Origin: Cytobacillus eiseniae
Lineage (GTDB): Bacteria; Bacillota; Bacilli; Bacillales; Cytobacillaceae
NCBI RefSeq assembly: GCF_017874625.1
Contig: NZ_JAGIKZ010000014.1
Span: 1 to 64,000 of the forward strand
Length of the DNA: 64,000 bases
Direction of reading: 5' to 3'
In this document: piece by piece, positions 61,523 through 64,000 of the stretch
Position numbering within the stretch: position 1 is the first letter of the stretch
Layout of the letters: the number at the start of each line of letters is the position of its first letter
Notes under the pieces: model-generated
What the model saw: only the letters and a program-made list of their open reading frames with translations
What the model was told of the DNA's origin: nothing
Database searches by the model: none
Translations under genes and position numbers: made by a program

Positions 61523-61960
61523 ATGGAAGTTAATCGAGTATCTAAAGCCTCCCTATCGAAAGTTGACTTGAAAGAGAAGGTAGCAAAAGGTTCGATTTCA
61601 TTTCAATCCGTAATGAATAAAAATCAAAATGAACAGACGTTAGAGACTTTGTATGCGAAGATGAAGGACATTGAACAGCAGGGAGAGAAGCTTGCTGAAC
61701 AGCGCACAGTTGAAAGTCTCCGTAAATATAAAAAAATGGTGAAAGACTTTTTAAACTATGCTTTAAAAAATGGCTTAGAGCTGCAAGAACAATTCGGCTT
61801 TAGCCAGCAAGGGACAACACGCATTCATCGAATTGTAAAAGAAGTGGACAAGAAACTAATCGATTTAACAAATGAAGTGTTAGACAAGGAATCGGAAGGC
61901 TTGAACATTTTAGATAAGGTTGGAGAAATTAAAGGGATGCTGATCAATATTTATACATGA
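61523..61960 (+). CDS. yaaR: YaaR-family protein (DUF327)
   Basis: A 145-aa helical protein of the YaaR family. SFQSVMNKNQNEQTLETLYAKMKDIEQQGEKLAEQRTVESLRKYKKMVKDFLNYALKNGLELQEQFG and the closing KVGEIKGMLINIYT match the family pattern. Function is unknown; in B. subtilis it lies elsewhere, near the origin. Here it follows the ylqG-ylqH-like genes and may be co-transcribed. Confidence 0.82.
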   Translation: MEVNRVSKASLSKVDLKEKVAKGSISFQSVMNKNQNEQTLETLYAKMKDIEQQGEKLAEQRTVESLRKYKKMVKDFLNYALKNGLELQEQFGFSQQGTTRIHRIVKEVDKKLIDLTNEVLDKESEGLNILDKVGEIKGMLINIYT

Positions 61961-61969
61961 TCGGTACTA

Positions 61970-62009
61970 AAAAAGGACTCAAAAGAATTTTATTCTGCTG
62001 AGTCTTTTT
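61970..62009. terminator. Bidirectional terminator between yaaR and HD-GYP copy 2
   Basis: GACTCA pairs with TGAGTC with an inner AGAAT/ATTCT stem, flanked by A-run and T-run. Confidence 0.8.
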
Positions 62010-62012
62010 CTT

Positions 62013-63050
62013 TTAAACGATATGATAGTTTCTTGCATCTTCTGGAGTCTGATCAATTAAATGAACAAGTTTGATGTCTGACTCCTTCCGCAAATCCACA
62101 TACTCCCCATTCATTTTTACCAACGGCTGATACGGCTCATTCTCATGAATGAAAACAATTTCAGCTTCTTCCCCATTGCTGAGCATCACTTTCTCAGAGA
62201 TGTTTTGTCTCATTAAATAGCGGACAAAAGGAAGGACGATGGCTGGGTTGAGCAGATTGACTTGTGACTCCTCAATGAGGTCGTACACACTTGTGAAATG
62301 TGGGTTGTCCCCTTCTTGATGGAGATTCATATAAATATCATTGAAATGATCAGCGACGGATACAATTTGAACGAAATAAGGGATGCCGCCTTCTTTGCGA
62401 TTCGTTGGATAGCCGCTTCCATTCATCCTTTCATGGTGCAAAAGGGCAGATAATGGGACAAGCGGATTGATGTTCGGGATTAATTTCAATAATTTATAGC
62501 CGTTTTCTGTATGTTTTTCGATTTGTGTTTGTTCATTTTCTCCATCCATTCCGATCATGCCGATTTCATGGAATAGCCCCATTTCGGCAAGCAGGTAGCA
62601 ATCTTTCTTTTCTAGACCTAATAGCTTCCCTATAATCGCGGAAAGGATGCCGACATTGATGCTTTTCAGTGTAATTAGATCCTCGCCCTTTGTGTGCAGG
62701 ACTTTGAGGATGGCAATATCTTCAAGAGCTAATTGAATGAGGGAATGATAGCGCTTCCTTAACTCAGGCAGGTCGATCTCCTTCATCTGATGAAATTCTT
62801 GAAATGTTTGACTTATATAAGATTGAATGGATTGATAGGGTTGTGCACTTTGTAGCTTTCGCTGAATTGGCTTGCTTTTGCTGCTTTGTTCCATGGCAAC
62901 CTTTGTACCAAAGCGATATTTTTGAAGCAAAAGGACATGAATTTCTTTAAGAATTGTTCCCTTTTTCAATAACAAGATCCCTTGTTCAGAGAAAATGTCC
63001 TCTCCTAGCGCACTCCCAACTAGATCAAATGAAATTTCGGTCTGCACCAT
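62013..63050 (-). CDS. HD-GYP domain protein, copy 2
   Basis: A 345-aa paralogue of the protein encoded at 56983; the N-terminal 50 residues are almost the same. Motifs: HHE at 205-207, GYP at 213-215, H180, and the later D234 (SVADHFND) are kept. Two early ligands differ: the first His is Lys (K129 in LKSINVG) and the HD pair is HE (H161-E162, LFHEIG). These changes make phosphodiesterase activity doubtful; c-di-GMP sensing is possible. ATG at 63050 follows AAGGGGGA. It is divergent from a 91-aa gene. Confidence 0.82.
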   Translation of the reverse strand: MVQTEISFDLVGSALGEDIFSEQGILLLKKGTILKEIHVLLLQKYRFGTKVAMEQSSKSKPIQRKLQSAQPYQSIQSYISQTFQEFHQMKEIDLPELRKRYHSLIQLALEDIAILKVLHTKGEDLITLKSINVGILSAIIGKLLGLEKKDCYLLAEMGLFHEIGMIGMDGENEQTQIEKHTENGYKLLKLIPNINPLVPLSALLHHERMNGSGYPTNRKEGGIPYFVQIVSVADHFNDIYMNLHQEGDNPHFTSVYDLIEESQVNLLNPAIVLPFVRYLMRQNISEKVMLSNGEEAEIVFIHENEPYQPLVKMNGEYVDLRKESDIKLVHLIDQTPEDARNYHIV

Positions 63051-63175
63051 GTCTAATTCCCCCTTACGCTCTATATTACTATAATTAAAATTTATCATTT
63101 TTTGCAGGAAAAATATACTGTATTTAACCTTATTTGGTAAAATGGGTAAAGTATCCTGCGCATATTGGCCTAGTA

Positions 63176-63205
63176 TTGACAATTTTAATAAACAATGGTT
63201 ATATT
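63176..63205 (+). promoter_or_regulatory. SigA promoter of the 91-aa gene
   Basis: TTGACA and TATATT with an 18-base spacer; the -10 region GGTTATATTATCC is nearly the same as that of the paralogue at 58221. Confidence 0.75.
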
Positions 63206-63243
63206 ATCCTCTGAAAGAATATTTTTCAATAAAGGTGATTAAA

Positions 63244-63519
63244 ATGACTAACTCTCATATATGTGAAAAACCTGTGTTAACAAAGCATGAATACTATCAA
63301 AATCTGTTAAAAAGTGAATTGCATTCTGTGAAGTCGGTAAAGATTCCGACAGTAAATGACTCGATTTGCATATTGGAGTTGGTGGACTGGATCATTGAAG
63401 AATATTCGCCAAAGCAACTGGAATGCCTTGTGACCGAAATAAAAATTATGAAGAAACGAACAACGAATATTAAAGCTTTTTTAGCAATTATTGCTATTGG
63501 GTTAATGAATAAAAACTAA
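63244..63519 (+). CDS. Small protein paired with HD-GYP, copy 2
   Basis: A 91-aa paralogue of the protein at 58293: LTKHEYYQNLLKSELHSVKSVKIPTVND, ELVDWIIEEYSPKQLE, KIMKKRTTNIKAFLAIIAIGLM. The central LVDWIIEE and KKRT.NIK stretches are identical in both. Unknown function. ATG at 63244 follows AAAGGTGAT exactly as in copy 1; an in-frame extension to 63142 lacks a ribosome-binding site and contains the promoter. Confidence 0.8.
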   Translation: MTNSHICEKPVLTKHEYYQNLLKSELHSVKSVKIPTVNDSICILELVDWIIEEYSPKQLECLVTEIKIMKKRTTNIKAFLAIIAIGLMNKN

Positions 63520-63644
63520 TCATTATTTTTAGAAAATGGTTAGTTTTCTCGCATCTCCCCCTCAACTTATGAATCTTCATTACTTTCCAAGAAAAATAAA
63601 TCTTCACGATTCCGACAAATTTTTTAAAGTTTTTTCATGTACTA

Positions 63645-63674
63645 GCAGGAGAAATGTGGGGTAAAATAGAAATG
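63645..63674 (+). promoter_or_regulatory. SigH-like promoter of hpf
   Basis: GCAGGAGAA and ATAGAAATG, 12 bases apart, fit the SigH consensus RNAGGAWWW and RNNGAATWW with two or three mismatches. B. subtilis hpf (yvyD) is under SigH and SigB control; no good SigB box was seen here. Confidence 0.45.
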
Positions 63675-63756
63675 TAACTACATAGTCTTTTTTATAAAAG
63701 GCTAAGCACATTTTTATACGTGCAGTATTTGGATAATGAAAAGGAGGAGTTCACTT

Positions 63757-64000
63757 ATGAATTATAACATTCGTGGTGAAAACATTGAGGTAACTCCAGC
63801 TATTAGAGAATACGTAGAGAAGAAGATTGCCAAGCTAGAGCGGTATTTTACCGAATCTCCAAATGCAAATGTAAATGTCAATTTGAAAACATATCAAGAT
63901 AAAACATCTAAAGTAGAAGTAACGATCCCAATGCAAGGTCTAGTGCTTCGTGCGGAGGAAGTTCATAATGATATGTACGCTGCGATTGATTTAATTTCAG
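63757..64000 (+). CDS. hpf: Ribosome hibernation promoting factor Hpf, 5' part
   Basis: The first 81 codons of hpf; the gene continues beyond the window. MNYNIRGENIEVTPAIREYVEKKI, LERYF and VEVTIPMQGLVLRAEEVHNDMYAAIDLI match the N-terminal domain of B. subtilis Hpf (YvyD), which dimerises ribosomes in stationary phase. AAGGAGGAG lies about 8 bases before the ATG. In B. subtilis it follows the flagellar cluster in the same orientation, confirming shared order. Confidence 0.95.
   Translation, partial: MNYNIRGENIEVTPAIREYVEKKIAKLERYFTESPNANVNVNLKTYQDKTSKVEVTIPMQGLVLRAEEVHNDMYAAIDLIS

Noticed and set aside
63601-63670. SigB promoter for hpf
   Set aside because: GGGTAA resembles a -10 box but no GTTTAA-like -35 lies at 12-15 bases upstream.

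Overview
The window reads as chromosome of a low-GC, motile, sporulating Bacillaceae bacterium. Gene order from the LytR-CpsA-Psr gene through yvyE, degS, degU, comF, flgM, flgK, flgL, fliW, csrA, hag, fliD, fliS, fliT to hpf matches Bacillus subtilis closely. Large blocks have been replaced or inserted relative to that order.

Region 1 (1-3.7 kb, minus strand) holds slaP and secA2, the accessory Sec pair for S-layer protein export. Region 2 (4-20.7 kb, plus strand) starts with tagO and continues with a Wzx/Wzy-type polysaccharide cluster. It has all five enzymes that turn UDP-GlcNAc into UDP-2,3-diacetamido-mannuronic acid (wbpA, B, E, D, I types), plus a GalU-type enzyme, three glycosyltransferases, a flippase, a polymerase, a chain-length protein and an asparagine-synthase-like enzyme. 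This is best read as a secondary cell wall polymer locus, standing where B. subtilis has teichuronic acid genes. Region 3 (20.7-27.1 kb, minus strand) has a SpoIID/LytB-like protein, an SH3b protein, a five-SH3b amidase, an LCP wall-polymer ligase and yvyE.

Region 4 (27.8-34.9 kb) has degS-degU, a 20-copy tandem array with an exact 52-bp period, a tiny sda-like gene, a degV/fakB gene and a comF operon without comFB. Region 5 (35-56.7 kb) is the late flagellar cluster. Inserted after hag are a Maf glycosyltransferase, a secreted VWA plus six-IPT protein with its own SigD-like promoter, a seven-gene legionaminic acid operon, and a second flagellin divergent from a second FliS-like chaperone. 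Together these suggest flagellin decorated with a nonulosonic acid.

Region 6 (57-63.5 kb) holds two copies of a divergent gene pair, each an HD-GYP protein plus a ~91-96 aa protein of unknown function, bracketing yjfB, ylqG-like, ylqH-like and yaaR genes. The two HD-GYP paralogues have lost different metal-ligand residues. The window ends inside hpf. The most promising undescribed items are the duplicated HD-GYP/small-protein pair, the 52-bp array, and the SigD-linked VWA/IPT protein.

Start sites were chosen by ribosome-binding-site spacing; several genes appear to use TTG. All family names come from motif recognition by eye, not database searches.
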